A DNA stretch of 64,000 nucleotides from Streptomyces nigra (lineage in GTDB: Bacteria > Actinomycetota > Actinomycetes > Streptomycetales > Streptomycetaceae), in assembly GCF_003074055.1 (NCBI RefSeq), contig NZ_CP029043.1, positions 3,588,501 through 3,652,500 of the forward strand. Direction: 5' to 3'. The position numbers and the translations under genes were made by a program. The notes under the pieces were generated by a model. That model was given only the letters and a program-made list of their open reading frames with translations, was not told the origin of the DNA and did not search any database. Below are positions 28,121 to 36,260 of the stretch, piece by piece (position 1 is the first letter of the stretch; every line of letters begins with the position of its first letter).

Positions 28121-28648
28121 GTGTACTTCGCCGCACTGCTCGCGCGCACCGAAGACGGGTGGGAAGCGAGCGACACAGAGCTCGACGATGTGGAGACCCT
28201 GTCGGATCTGGCCGACCTGGCCCGTGAAGCCTCGCCCGACGACGACACGGTGCTGGTGCTGATCGAGCAGGAGGACGCCTGGTTCGGCGTCGTCCGGATC
28301 GACGGCGAGGAAGACCCCCGTATCTACGTCTCGGACGCCGCCGCCGCTGCCCGCAGCAGTTACGGGGAGATCCTGCTCACCGACGAACTGCTCGGCAGGG
28401 AGCCCGGCGACGACGGCGCCGACCTGGACTCCCTCGACCTCGACGGCACGGAGGAGCCCGACGGCGACTCCGACGACGAGGAGGGCGGGGGCGGCGACGC
28501 GGTCCCGCACAGCCCCGTGGGCGACAGCGAGATCCTCGACGACCTTGGTGTCGGCGAGAAGGAGCTGAAGTCCCTGGACGCCGAGGACGCCCTCGGTGCG
28601 ATCGCCGAGGCGCTGGGTGCCTCGGAGGTCCTGGAGACCGTCCGCTGA
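28121..28648 (+). CDS. tRNA adenosine deaminase-associated protein
   Basis: A 175-aa acidic protein (GTG start) with the conserved N-terminus MYFAALLARTEDGWE, a compact N-terminal domain (about 1-90), a strongly acidic low-complexity linker (GDSDDEEGGGGD) and a C-terminal helix. Proteins of this type are always next to tadA in actinobacteria, hence the name; no biochemical role is known to me. It ends with TGA overlapping a possible CTG start of tadA. Confidence 0.85.
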   Translation: MYFAALLARTEDGWEASDTELDDVETLSDLADLAREASPDDDTVLVLIEQEDAWFGVVRIDGEEDPRIYVSDAAAAARSSYGEILLTDELLGREPGDDGADLDSLDLDGTEEPDGDSDDEEGGGGDAVPHSPVGDSEILDDLGVGEKELKSLDAEDALGAIAEALGASEVLETVR

Positions 28649-28686
28649 CCTCGCCCGACCCCGTACGCGACCGCTGGCGGGCGGCG

Positions 28687-29118
28687 ATGAGGCTCGCCCT
28701 GGACGAGGCCGAGGAGGCCGTCCGGGGCGGGGACGTCCCCGTCGGCGCCGTCGTGCTGTCCGCCGACGGGACCCGGGTGCTCGGCGCCGGGCACAACGAG
28801 CGTGAAGCGACCGGGGACCCGACCGCGCACGCCGAGGTGCTGGCGATCCGCCGGGCCGCCGCCGAGCTCGGCGAGTGGCGGCTGACCGGGTGCACGCTCG
28901 TCGTCACCCTGGAGCCGTGCACGATGTGCGCGGGCGCCCTGGTGCAGTCCCGGGTGGACCGGGTGGTCTACGGCGCCCGTGACGACAAGGCCGGCGCGGC
29001 GGGCTCCCTGTGGGACGTCGTCCGCGACCGGCGCCTCAACCACCGGCCCGAGGTGATCGAGGGCGTCCTCGCCGAGGACTGCGCCCGCCTGCTCACGGAG
29101 TTCTTTCGGGACCGCTGA
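28687..29118 (+). CDS. tadA: tRNA-specific adenosine deaminase
   Basis: A 143-aa zinc deaminase that converts A34 of tRNA-Arg(ACG) to inosine. The catalytic HAE is in PTAHAEVLAIRRA and the second zinc site in TLEPCTMCAGAL (PCxxC). ARDDKAGAAGSLWDVVRD is the substrate-binding region. The ATG start gives a short N-terminus; the frame is open to a CTG at 28645 (LTSPDPVRDRWRAAM), overlapping the upstream TGA and preceded by GGAGGT, so CTG initiation with 14 extra residues is possible. The upstream protein is its usual partner. Confidence 0.93.
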   Translation: MRLALDEAEEAVRGGDVPVGAVVLSADGTRVLGAGHNEREATGDPTAHAEVLAIRRAAAELGEWRLTGCTLVVTLEPCTMCAGALVQSRVDRVVYGARDDKAGAAGSLWDVVRDRRLNHRPEVIEGVLAEDCARLLTEFFRDR

Positions 29119-29174
29119 GCCGGGGCCGCTTATCGATTTCTGAGCACGGCCCGGCGTGCTGTAAGGTCTCCCTC

Positions 29175-29259
29175 GGTAGCGTGTCCGAGCGGCCGAAGGA
29201 GCTCGCCTCGAAAGCGAGTGTGGCGCAAGTCACCGAGGGTTCAAATCCCTCCGCTACCG
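29175..29259 (+). tRNA. tRNA-Ser(CGA), target of the integrated element
   Basis: Class II tRNA: acceptor GGTAGCG (29175-29181) with CGCTACC (29252-29258), anticodon stem CTCGC/GCGAG around loop CTCGAAA (anticodon CGA, serine), long variable arm, T-loop GTTCAAA, discriminator G29259, CCA not encoded. The 3' 54 nt are repeated at 47735-47788, so the element integrated here and rebuilt an intact tRNA on this side. Confidence 0.95.
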
Positions 29260-29260
29260 C
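29206..29260 (+). repeat. Left attachment site (attL), 55-bp direct repeat
   Basis: Identical to 47735-47789. It runs from the anticodon loop of tRNA-Ser(CGA) to one base past its 3' end, the usual core for tRNA-targeting tyrosine integrases. Confidence 0.9.
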
Positions 29261-29264
29261 AGAT

Positions 29265-29300
29265 AGAAGAGGGGTCCCGTTCAGGCGGGACCCCTCTTCT
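29265..29300 (+). terminator. Element-supplied terminator after tRNA-Ser(CGA)
   Basis: 15-bp stem AGAAGAGGGGTCCCG/CGGGACCCCTCTTCT directly after attL. It replaces the host terminator, which now lies at 47795-47822. Confidence 0.7.
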
Positions 29301-29852
29301 CGTGATTCCGTCTCAGTTTCCGTCTCACTTGCGGCTCGACACCCCTCCTGGCCACGTCAGGAACCAAGAGCTACACGCCGATTCCAGAACAAACACCTAC
29401 AACGGGACCAACCGCTCGTCATGGACACATCCAGAGTGATGCGGATCACAGGATGGGCCTCTGAGGCCTGACGTTCGGATTTGAATATTACACAGAGCGG
29501 AATATTTGCCACGCTCAGTAAGCCCCTGACCTGCGTGAAGCCCGCCGCTTTCACCCTTCCCGGAGCTTCCACGGCGGGCCCCACTTCGACGCAGCTGAAA
29601 TACGTCGCACTCGCTTAGCGCGCAGCCTCGCCCTTGTGCGGACAAGTTGTGACCGGCGTCACATTTCGAGGTTGGACACCGCTCTGACCTGTGAGCAAGA
29701 TAGTGGGCGTTCGATGCGTGCGGTCCTTCCCGAGTACCACCGCCACACGCGTGCGAACACCGGGCGATGCAAGGCCAGGAGACCTGCCAACACCCGAAGG
29801 CCGGGGCCCCACTTCGAAGCAGCTGAACTGCAACACGTCGCGCAGAAAGATC
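29301..29852. other. Non-coding left end of the element
   Basis: 552 bp without a supported gene. It contains the 21-bp repeat and an imperfect duplication: 29575-29610 resembles 29803-29843, sharing GGGCCCCACTTCGA, GCAGCTGAA and ACGTCGC. The second copy ends just before the membrane protein gene. Upstream in-frame codons from 29691 are possible but lack codon bias and a ribosome site. Confidence 0.45.
29307..29327 (+). repeat. 21-bp repeat near attL (candidate integrase arm sites)
   Basis: Contains CCGTCTCA twice (29308-29315, 29320-29327), 12 bp apart. The same 21 bp occur in the same orientation at 47608-47628, just inside the other attachment site. Confidence 0.65.
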
Positions 29853-30602
29853 ATGACGATGAGCGGAAGCGGCAAGGCTAAGAAGCCTGTCGGTAAGACC
29901 AAGCGCCCCACCAAGAAGACCGCCGAAGGCGGCAAGCCGACTCAGACCCCGAACAACGGCTCGCGCCGGAAGCCGGTGGACACGCAGAACCTGCCCATCC
30001 CTGGGCCTCGCGTGCCAGCCGAGACTGCGGGGCCTCTCTTGCCAGCTCCTCTCGACGTGCAGGACCTGTCCGCAGACGGGGATGCGGCACCCCTCGTCCC
30101 GTTGGGCAGGTCCCGACTGGCCCTTCGGGCTGCCAGCGCGATCATGACTGGCGGCCAGCTGATCCCGGCCGCCGAGTCTCTAGAACCGGGCCTGCGAGCA
30201 GCGGTACTGGTCCTCCTTGTGCTTGACGTTACCTTCGAGGTCACCGCAAGCATCGGGAAGCGAATTGCAGACATCTTCCGATGCGTTCGGCTCAGCCGTG
30301 CGTCAGCCACGCGGATCCAGCGAGACAAGGTCAGCGTCTCGGTGAACGCGGTCATCACGGCCTTGCCGAAGCGGCGCAAGCTCAGGATTTCGGGTCGACT
30401 GGCGAGTGCCACCCTGATCGCCAGCCAGTGGTACGAGGGCTTGCAGGCCGTGCACGCCGAGACGCTGATCTTCGCCGGCGTAATCCTCGTTGTCGACATC
30501 GTCACCGAGATCAGTGGAAGGGTGAGCGAGAAGATGTCACGCTGGATGGAAAAGGCCGTCCCCTTCCGCTACTCCGGCAAGGACGCGGGTTCCGAGGAAT
30601 AA
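29853..30602 (+). CDS. Lysine-rich two-helix membrane protein, coupled to a sigma factor
   Basis: A 249-aa protein of unknown family. The N-terminus (about 1-30) is Lys/Pro-rich (KKPVGKTKRPTKK), residues 30-80 are a Pro-rich linker, and the C-terminal half has hydrophobic segments near 120-140 and 205-222 separated by a basic stretch (VSVNAVITALPKRRKLRI). It is probably anchored in the membrane with a basic cytosolic tail. ATG 29853 is chosen because codon use becomes regular there. Its TAA overlaps the ATG of the sigma factor gene by one base, so the two are co-translated; a role as membrane regulator of that sigma factor is inference. Confidence 0.6.
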   Translation: MTMSGSGKAKKPVGKTKRPTKKTAEGGKPTQTPNNGSRRKPVDTQNLPIPGPRVPAETAGPLLPAPLDVQDLSADGDAAPLVPLGRSRLALRAASAIMTGGQLIPAAESLEPGLRAAVLVLLVLDVTFEVTASIGKRIADIFRCVRLSRASATRIQRDKVSVSVNAVITALPKRRKLRISGRLASATLIASQWYEGLQAVHAETLIFAGVILVVDIVTEISGRVSEKMSRWMEKAVPFRYSGKDAGSEE

Positions 30603-31237
30603 TGCCTCCTCCTTACGTTAGGTCAGACCCCTCCGCGCCCACAGGCGCGGGGGGGATGTCCCCTGTCTCCAATCCCCAGACAGAGACGGATCCTCAGACC
30701 GAAGCGTTTCGCCTTTTCTACGAAGAGAATTACGCAAATTTCGTGCGCTTCGCAGCGCGACAGTTGCGCGACACGGAGTACGTCGAAGATATCGTCTCCG
30801 AAGTCTTCATCACCCTATGGTCGAAGTGGGACAAAATCGGGGGGAGCGATACCGAAAAGCTGATGTACGGGTACCGTGTCGCCAGAAATAGATGCATCGA
30901 CGCGCACCGTCGTGATCAACGAGCTCAAGCGTATGTATCAAAGTATCACGAAGGGGCAGATCCACCAGACGAATCCGAACGAGGAACGGTCGAGTCGGCG
31001 GAGAAAGTAGCGGTTAGCAACATTCAGGCAGACTCGCTATACAAATCGATGTACTCAGCCCTAAGCGACCGCGAACGGGAAGTCATCCTAATGTATTCTT
31101 CGGGCTACAGACCGAACGAAATCGCAAAGCGTTTGGGCACCAGTGCGGCAACGGTTCGCACATACATCCTCCGATCGCGAAAGAAGTTGCGGCGCTCTCT
31201 CGCCCGGAGCAACCCGGACGTTTTGCAGTACCGCTGA
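30602..31237 (+). CDS. ECF-like RNA polymerase sigma factor carried by the element
   Basis: A 211-aa protein. Sigma region 2 spans about 35-100 (FRLFYEENYANFVRFAARQ, IVSEVFITLWSKW, RVARNRCIDAHRR) and region 4 about 148-200 (ALSDREREVILMYSSGYRPNEIAKRLG, ATVRTYILRSRKKLRR). There is no region 3, as in ECF sigmas. Codon use is AT-richer than the host. The start at 30602 overlaps the upstream stop codon; ATG 30656 after a run of G is the alternative. No zinc anti-sigma gene follows. It could drive element genes or redirect the host polymerase; its promoter specificity is unknown. Confidence 0.8.
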   Translation: MPPPYVRSDPSAPTGAGGMSPVSNPQTETDPQTEAFRLFYEENYANFVRFAARQLRDTEYVEDIVSEVFITLWSKWDKIGGSDTEKLMYGYRVARNRCIDAHRRDQRAQAYVSKYHEGADPPDESERGTVESAEKVAVSNIQADSLYKSMYSALSDREREVILMYSSGYRPNEIAKRLGTSAATVRTYILRSRKKLRRSLARSNPDVLQYR

Positions 31238-31260
31238 CGTTCCTTCTCGATCCCTGAAAG

Positions 31261-31293
31261 GTAAAGGGCGACCCTCCACCGGTCGCCCTTTAC
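31261..31293. terminator. Bidirectional terminator between sigma gene and int
   Basis: 12-bp perfect stem GTAAAGGGCGAC/GTCGCCCTTTAC with a 9-nt loop and T-rich flank, between two convergent genes. Confidence 0.75.
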
Positions 31294-31332
31294 CTTTTCC
31301 TAGCTAGTTACACCACCGATATCGCTGCTATT

Positions 31333-32562
31333 TCAGGTAGCGTTTCCGATATCCCAAATGAGCCCGTCTACCTGTCGAGCGACGTCACTGCGGACGGAGT
31401 CCACCATGTGTTGGTACCGCGCGGCCATAGCCGTGGTCGACCACCCCATGAGGCCCATGACCGCCCGTTCCGAGACTCCGAGGATCAGCAGCACCGTGGC
31501 GGCGGTGTGTCGGGCATCGTGCAGCCGGCCGTCCCTCACTTTGGCGTCGGTCAGCAGTTCCTTCCAGTCGTCATAGTCGGTGCGGGGCGGGGTGCCACGT
31601 CCGTCCGGCGTAGCGAACAGCCAGCCCTCATCCGCCCACTTCTCCCCTGCCGCCGCACGTTCGGCCTCCTGCTTCGCGCGGTGGACCCGGAGTAGTTCAA
31701 CGAGCTGTGCGGGCAGACCGACCGACCGTCGGCCAGCGCGGGATTTTGTGTCGGCCGTCTCCGGGTTGGTGCGTTGGCGCTGCCGGCAATATCCAGCCTT
31801 TCGGCCGCAGGTGTCGCCGCATCCGTGGGCGTATCGCGGGCGGCGCCGGCTACGGCGAACCATCAGCACTCCGCGTTCCATGTCCACGTCGGCCCACTTG
31901 AGGCCCAGCGCCTCCCCCTGTCGCAGACCGAGGGCGAGAGCGACGGCCCAGCGAGCGGAGTTGCGCCGGTCATCGGCGGCGCGCAAGAGCCGCTTGACCT
32001 CCTCGACAGTGAACGGCTCGATTTCCTCCTCACTGACGCGGGGCGCCTTGGCAAGCTGCACCGGGTTGCGGCTGAGGTGGCCACGCCGGACCGCCTCATT
32101 GAGCGCAGTGCGGAAGGTGCGGTGAATCTGGTGAATCGTGCCCGCCCGCCGGCCGTCCGCCTGCATTCGCCCGTAGAAGCGCTCGATGTGCTCCGCCCCG
32201 AGCTTGTCGAGACGGTGAGCCCCGAGCGCGGGGATCAGGTGCTTCCGCACGGCGACGCCGTAGCCGACCATCGTGTTCTCGTTGACGGCGAGCGGGGCGA
32301 TGGTCTCGACCCAGTGAGTCAGCCACGCTTCGACCGTCCAGGCGCGCCCCGCCTTGCGCACCGACCCGCCGTCACGCTGCTTCTCCAGCTCACGGACCGC
32401 CGCCGTCACCTCAGCGCGGGTCTTGCGCTCAACGTGGCGGCGGTCCGGTCGGCCGTCGTCACGGATGCCTACGGTGACGCGGCCGTGCCACTTGCCGTCC
32501 TTGCCCAGGTAGATGGAGGAGCGGCCGTTCGGCTGTCGTGTGCGCTTCTTGTCCTCCGCCAC
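31333..32562 (-). CDS. int: Tyrosine integrase of the element
   Basis: A 409-aa phage-type site-specific recombinase. The SAM-like core-binding domain is at about 65-170 and the catalytic domain from about 185. Active residues: Arg in LGLRQGEALGLKW (about 213), HxxR in LHDARHTAAT (about 347-350), Trp in the third position of MGWST (often His) and the nucleophile Tyr in ARYQHM (about 385). An insertion with Cys residues (HGCGDTCGRKAGYC, about 247-260) may bind zinc. It catalyses recombination between attP and tRNA-Ser. It is 2 kb from attL because the sigma/membrane cargo lies between. Confidence 0.93.
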   Translation of the reverse strand: MAEDKKRTRQPNGRSSIYLGKDGKWHGRVTVGIRDDGRPDRRHVERKTRAEVTAAVRELEKQRDGGSVRKAGRAWTVEAWLTHWVETIAPLAVNENTMVGYGVAVRKHLIPALGAHRLDKLGAEHIERFYGRMQADGRRAGTIHQIHRTFRTALNEAVRRGHLSRNPVQLAKAPRVSEEEIEPFTVEEVKRLLRAADDRRNSARWAVALALGLRQGEALGLKWADVDMERGVLMVRRSRRRPRYAHGCGDTCGRKAGYCRQRQRTNPETADTKSRAGRRSVGLPAQLVELLRVHRAKQEAERAAAGEKWADEGWLFATPDGRGTPPRTDYDDWKELLTDAKVRDGRLHDARHTAATVLLILGVSERAVMGLMGWSTTAMAARYQHMVDSVRSDVARQVDGLIWDIGNAT

Positions 32563-32594
32563 AGGCGGACTCCTTCGAGTTGAGGTGAAAGCAG

Positions 32595-32626
32595 CCGGGG
32601 CACCACCCGATGAGGCGGTGCCCCGG
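32595..32626. terminator. Hairpin between xis and int
   Basis: Stem CCGGGGCACC/GGTGCCCCGG (10 bp), loop 12 nt, between the xis stop and the int start. It may damp read-through from xis into int. Confidence 0.5.
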
Positions 32627-32637
32627 TACGGGACGGA

Positions 32638-32871
32638 TCAGGCGGCGCGCTGCTCGGCGCGACGGCGGGCGAGGTAGGCGGCCGGTGCGTCGGCAGGGAC
32701 GCGCCGTAATCCGCCGATAGTCAGGGACTCCAGCTCGCCGGTGCGGATGAGGGCAAAGCAGGTCGTACGCCCGATACGGAGGCAGCGTGCGGCCTCTTCG
32801 ACGGTCAGGAGCACGGGAGCCGGCTCGCCGGCAACAGCATGGGGGGTGATCTCCACGGCAGCGGTGCTCAT
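32638..32871 (-). CDS. xis: Excisionase-like HTH protein
   Basis: A 77-aa protein with a MerR/Xis-type winged helix (LTVEEAARCLRIGRTTCFALIRTGELESLTIGGLRRVP, about 22-59), typical of HTH_17 excisionases. It is 75 bp upstream of int on the same strand. It is expected to bend att DNA and bias the integrase towards excision. ATG 32871. Confidence 0.85.
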   Translation of the reverse strand: MSTAAVEITPHAVAGEPAPVLLTVEEAARCLRIGRTTCFALIRTGELESLTIGGLRRVPADAPAAYLARRRAEQRAA

Positions 32872-32918
32872 GGAAGGTCTCCTCTAAGGACGGTCCGTCG
32901 GGGGGTCCCTCTGAGGGC

Positions 32919-33080
32919 CGCTACTTCCGCTACCGCCGCTACCGCGCAGGTCAGGGGCCTGTTCGGGGTAGCGGGATGGGGTAGCGGTAGCGGCGGGGTA
33001 GCGGCAACCGGGGCCGGTTGCCGCTACCGCATTTGTGCTGGTCAGGCTGCGTTTTCGGTGCCGGGTAGCGGAGGTAGCGG
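32919..33080. repeat. GGTAGCGG octamer array (iteron-like; candidate replication origin)
   Basis: Nine exact copies of GGTAGCGG or its complement CCGCTACC: minus at 32927, 32936 and 33021; plus at 32967, 32980, 32986, 32997, 33064 and 33073; a truncated copy at 32919. Copies at 32997 and 33021 sit in a 15-bp inverted repeat (32997-33011 with 33014-33028). The last two copies lie inside the 3' end of the DUF3631 gene. The position beside the replication module fits an iteron origin for excised, replicating element DNA (inference). Confidence 0.6.
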
Positions 33081-34190
33081 ACTTTCCGGGGGTGGGGGGC
33101 AGTAGCGGGCCCACGCGTCCCGCAGATCGGCGGCGTAGTAGCCCTTGAGGACGCTCCCGGCGGCCTTGATGTTGCGGGAGGTGATCGGCTCGTTGTCCGC
33201 CGTCATGTACTCCGCGAGCATCCGTGACAGGCGCCGGTTGTCGAGCGGCTTGCCGTGCAGGTCCGCCCACGGGGCGTCGTCCAGGGCGTTGAGCCGGTCC
33301 AGGATCGCGACGGTGGGCAAGCGGTCGATGCCGACCAACACGTGATCGCGCAGGTCAGTCAGTAGCCGGACTCCGAGGCTTCCTTTGTCGTTGGCTTTGG
33401 ATGCGGTGACCAGGACGACGCAGGCTTCGCGGGCCCGGTCGGGCCAGTCCCCGCCCGCTGCGTCCGCGATCGCGAGCAGCGGTTCCCATACGTCGGCGGG
33501 CCGGTCCGTGACGCCTTCGGGCAGGGCCGGCCACACGTTCATGACGCGCTCGCTGACCTGCTCGGCCCATGTGGCGAGCCGGTCGCGCAGGGCGAAGCCT
33601 TCCTTTTCGTGGATGCGGGTGCGGTAGGGCTCGATCGTCTCGTTGCGGGCCCTGCGGCGCATGCGGATGTTGACGGAGCGGTCCCGGATGGTGTCGGGCA
33701 GGTAGCCGAGCCCGGCCACGGCGACGGCGGCGAAGGAGTGGAACGCCTGCACGGTCTGGTTGGCGCCGTCTCCCACGCACCGGAACATCGGCCGGTTGCG
33801 GCGGTGGCCTGCGTTGATGAACCCGCGGAGCTGTTCGTTCTCCCCGGCCTTGGGGCCGAAGATGGTGTCGATCTCATCGAAGAGGATCGTGGGCCGTTTG
33901 CCGTCGACCCCGGCCACCGCGCGGAAGAGCGCGGCGGCGGAGGCGTCGACAGCGGCCATCGGGTTGGGCACGAGCGTTTCCACGATTTCCAGCGCCCGCG
34001 ACTTCCCGGACCCGGGTTCCGGGGACAGGAACGCGAGACGCGGGGTGGACTCGAAGCAGTCGAGCAGGTGGGCGTGCGCGTCCCACAGGACCACGGCCAC
34101 GTAGGCGGCCTCGTTGGGGAAGACGTTGAAGCGGCGGTGGAAGGCTTCCACCTCGTTGAGCAGCGCGGCGCCGTCGATGCGGTCGGTCAT
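33042..34190 (-). CDS. DUF3631 P-loop ATPase of the replication module
   Basis: A 382-aa protein. Walker A is SPEPGSGKSRALEI (about 56-69) and Walker B TILFDEIDTIFG (about 100-111), followed by INAGHRRNRP and the sensor-like LPDTIRDRSVNIRMRRR. The C-terminal part is the DUF3631 region ending in a Pro-rich tail encoded by iteron sequence. In AICEs and actinophages this protein follows Prim-Pol and probably acts as helicase or loader. Its ATG overlaps the preceding stop (ATGA). Confidence 0.8.
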   Translation of the reverse strand: MTDRIDGAALLNEVEAFHRRFNVFPNEAAYVAVVLWDAHAHLLDCFESTPRLAFLSPEPGSGKSRALEIVETLVPNPMAAVDASAAALFRAVAGVDGKRPTILFDEIDTIFGPKAGENEQLRGFINAGHRRNRPMFRCVGDGANQTVQAFHSFAAVAVAGLGYLPDTIRDRSVNIRMRRRARNETIEPYRTRIHEKEGFALRDRLATWAEQVSERVMNVWPALPEGVTDRPADVWEPLLAIADAAGGDWPDRAREACVVLVTASKANDKGSLGVRLLTDLRDHVLVGIDRLPTVAILDRLNALDDAPWADLHGKPLDNRRLSRMLAEYMTADNEPITSRNIKAAGSVLKGYYAADLRDAWARYCPPPPESPLPPLPGTENAA

Positions 34191-34606
34191 GCGGCGGCCC
34201 TCCTTTCGGGGGGTGCGGCGGGAGCTCCCGTGCAGGCGGATCGGTGGGCGTCGTACTCGGCGACGAGCGCGACCACGTTCTCGGGGCCGGTGGCAGCGCC
34301 GGTCAGCCCGCAGCGGCAGGCGTAGCCGGCGGTGGGCAGGGCGCCGGGGCGCGTCGACCAGCGGGCGCCGTCGTAGTGGTGGCGGTAGACCGGCGGGGCG
34401 GAGATCCGGATACCTGGCGCATCCGGGGTCGGGTCGCTACCGGGCCGGGCGGTGGATCGGTTCGGACGAAGAGCAGTTGGGACGCCCTTGCGGGCGGCGC
34501 CTTTCGGCTCGCCCACGGCCGGTGTGTCCGCAACCTGTGTAGCGTCCGGCGGGCCGTCCGGGGTGATGGGGATGCTCTTCAGGTGGGGGCGGGAACGGGT
34601 GCTCAT
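34187..34606 (-). CDS. Small linker protein of the replication operon
   Basis: A 139-aa protein starting MSTRSRPHLKSIPITPDG. Mostly disordered N-terminus, then a short domain with CRCGLTGAATG and a later Cys (SACTG), which may form a small zinc site. Both ends overlap neighbours by ATGA, so it is translated with Prim-Pol and the DUF3631 ATPase. No family name known to me; its fixed place suggests a replication accessory role. Confidence 0.65.
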   Translation of the reverse strand: MSTRSRPHLKSIPITPDGPPDATQVADTPAVGEPKGAARKGVPTALRPNRSTARPGSDPTPDAPGIRISAPPVYRHHYDGARWSTRPGALPTAGYACRCGLTGAATGPENVVALVAEYDAHRSACTGAPAAPPERRAAA

Positions 34607-35496
34607 GCCGTCGCCCCGCTGCGGCTGTTGTGGGTGATGGACCAGTTGAGGGCGCTGCGCAGGGTGGAGCGGCACTCGGACGCGGACAGTCCGGTCGCCT
34701 CGCCTGCCTCCTGAAGAGCCTGTTCAACCAGGTGCCGGGGGAGGTCGCCCCACGCGACGAAGCGACCGAGAGCGCGGGCGGCCCGGAACAACGCCGCTTC
34801 CCGCGTGCCGTGTTGGGCGGTGGCGACGTTCCGTGTCTCGTTGGCGAGCGCTACGTCCGCGTATCGGCGTGATTGCCCCGCTACGGCCACAGAAGGGGCC
34901 TGAGCGGGCTTGGGGGCGGGTTGCAGGGCGCTTTGGAGCCACGACGGCACCGGAACCGTCTCAGGGGCGCTCAGGGCTTCGTACTGTCCGGCGGGCAGGA
35001 TGCTGCCCGCAGCGACGACGTATCCGCCCCACCCACGGGTGTCCACCGATTCGGCGACGGTGCCCGCCGTGGAGCCGATGCGGACGCCTGCCGGGGCGGT
35101 GAAGTACAGGTGGGTTCCGCCGCTGGTGGTCCGCACCCGGTAGGTGTCGGGGACGGCCTGTCCGGCGCGCTCGCAGAGCGCTCCAAAGGTTGCCGCGCCG
35201 TCAGGCGCGTCCGAACTGCCCTTGTGCTCTGGCGTGTCCAGGTCGACCACGACCAGCCCCGAGGGGCCAGTGGCGATGCCGACGTTGAACGGGGCCCGCG
35301 ACCACGCGGCCCGGATGCGGTCGGGGTCGGTGGTGGCGCGCTGCTCCCACTTGCGGTGTCCGCCGGCGCATTCCCCGGTGCGGGTGCAGGACTTCTCACC
35401 GTGCAGGGCGGGCCGCTTCGTGCCGGGCCGCAACGGGAAGACGTGCCAGCCACGCGCGGCGGCGTCGAGCGCGGCGGTCAGCAGGTGCTCGCTCAT
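34603..35496 (-). CDS. Bifunctional primase-polymerase (Prim-Pol)
   Basis: A 297-aa archaeo-eukaryotic-type primase. Seen: ALDAAARGWHVFPLRPGTKRP at the N-terminus, the metal-binding DLD in LVVVDLDTPEHKG (about 83-94), TTSGGTHLYFTAP (about 128-140) with the catalytic His, and SVDTRGWGGYVVAAGS. A C-terminal helical domain follows. It primes and extends DNA; with the downstream ATPase it forms the AICE replication initiator. Start overlaps the methyltransferase stop (ATGA). Confidence 0.9.
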   Translation of the reverse strand: MSEHLLTAALDAAARGWHVFPLRPGTKRPALHGEKSCTRTGECAGGHRKWEQRATTDPDRIRAAWSRAPFNVGIATGPSGLVVVDLDTPEHKGSSDAPDGAATFGALCERAGQAVPDTYRVRTTSGGTHLYFTAPAGVRIGSTAGTVAESVDTRGWGGYVVAAGSILPAGQYEALSAPETVPVPSWLQSALQPAPKPAQAPSVAVAGQSRRYADVALANETRNVATAQHGTREAALFRAARALGRFVAWGDLPRHLVEQALQEAGEATGLSASECRSTLRSALNWSITHNSRSGATA

Positions 35497-36221
35497 GCCG
35501 CCACCCCCATCAGTGTCCGGGCGAGGAAGGCGCGGCCGATGAACTCGGTGTAGGCGGGCGGGATGGCCTCGGTCAGTTCCTCACGCACGTCGGTCCAGTC
35601 GATGCCCATCGCGGCTTGCAGCTCCGGGACGCTGGGTTTGCCGCCGCCGTTGCCATAGGCGGCGACGTAGGGGCCGTCGTAGAAGCGGCCGTGGCGGTAG
35701 CCGCGCACGCGGCCCCGGTGCGGGACATGGGCCGGCTTCTCGACGCTCCAGCCGCCCAGCTCGAAGTTGCGGTGACGGATGACTCCGAGACCGAACATCT
35801 CTCCGCACAGGGTGAGGTCTTTACGGATGTCCGCGCGGCCGTTGGGCTGCTCGATGACGTAGGGCAGGCCGGTTCGTTCGAGCAGGGCCCGGGTCGGGGC
35901 CACCAGGTCCACGTGGGTTCCGCCCCATCCCTGCGAGGCGTTCGTGCCCACGGTCAGCGCACATCCGTGCTGGCAGGGCGGAGAGGCGTGCACGAACGCG
36001 TACCGGCGGATCTCACCGGTGGCGATCAGGTGGGCGAGGTAGGCGAGCGCGTCACCCCGGTGGTACGGGAAGGGGTAGTTCGGACGGTCGGCGATGTCGC
36101 ATCCGTCCACTGCGAACCCGGCTCGCGCCAGGCCGGTTCCGGCGCCGCCGGCGCACGAGTACAGATCCAGTGCGCGTGGCCGTAAGGCACGCTCTCGCCG
36201 GATGACGATGGGTTGGGTCAT
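35493..36221 (-). CDS. Solitary C5-cytosine DNA methyltransferase-like protein
   Basis: A 242-aa SAM-dependent methyltransferase. Motif I is DLYSCAGGAGTGLARAGF (about 19-36), the catalytic-Cys motif IV is SPPCQHG (about 80) and motif VI is the E-containing IEQPNG (about 124). It is short for a C5-MTase, with little space for a target-recognition domain. There is no restriction endonuclease partner next to it. It leads the replication operon, so it may protect newly made element DNA from host restriction. ATG 36221. Confidence 0.75.
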   Translation of the reverse strand: MTQPIVIRRERALRPRALDLYSCAGGAGTGLARAGFAVDGCDIADRPNYPFPYHRGDALAYLAHLIATGEIRRYAFVHASPPCQHGCALTVGTNASQGWGGTHVDLVAPTRALLERTGLPYVIEQPNGRADIRKDLTLCGEMFGLGVIRHRNFELGGWSVEKPAHVPHRGRVRGYRHGRFYDGPYVAAYGNGGGKPSVPELQAAMGIDWTDVREELTEAIPPAYTEFIGRAFLARTLMGVAA

Positions 36222-36260
36222 GCTGGATGTCTCCAGTTCCTTGTGTGGGTGACTGGCTGG

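Noticed and set aside
32919..33080. CRISPR array
   Set aside because: Repeats are 8 bp, in both orientations and irregularly spaced; iterons fit better and no cas genes are present.
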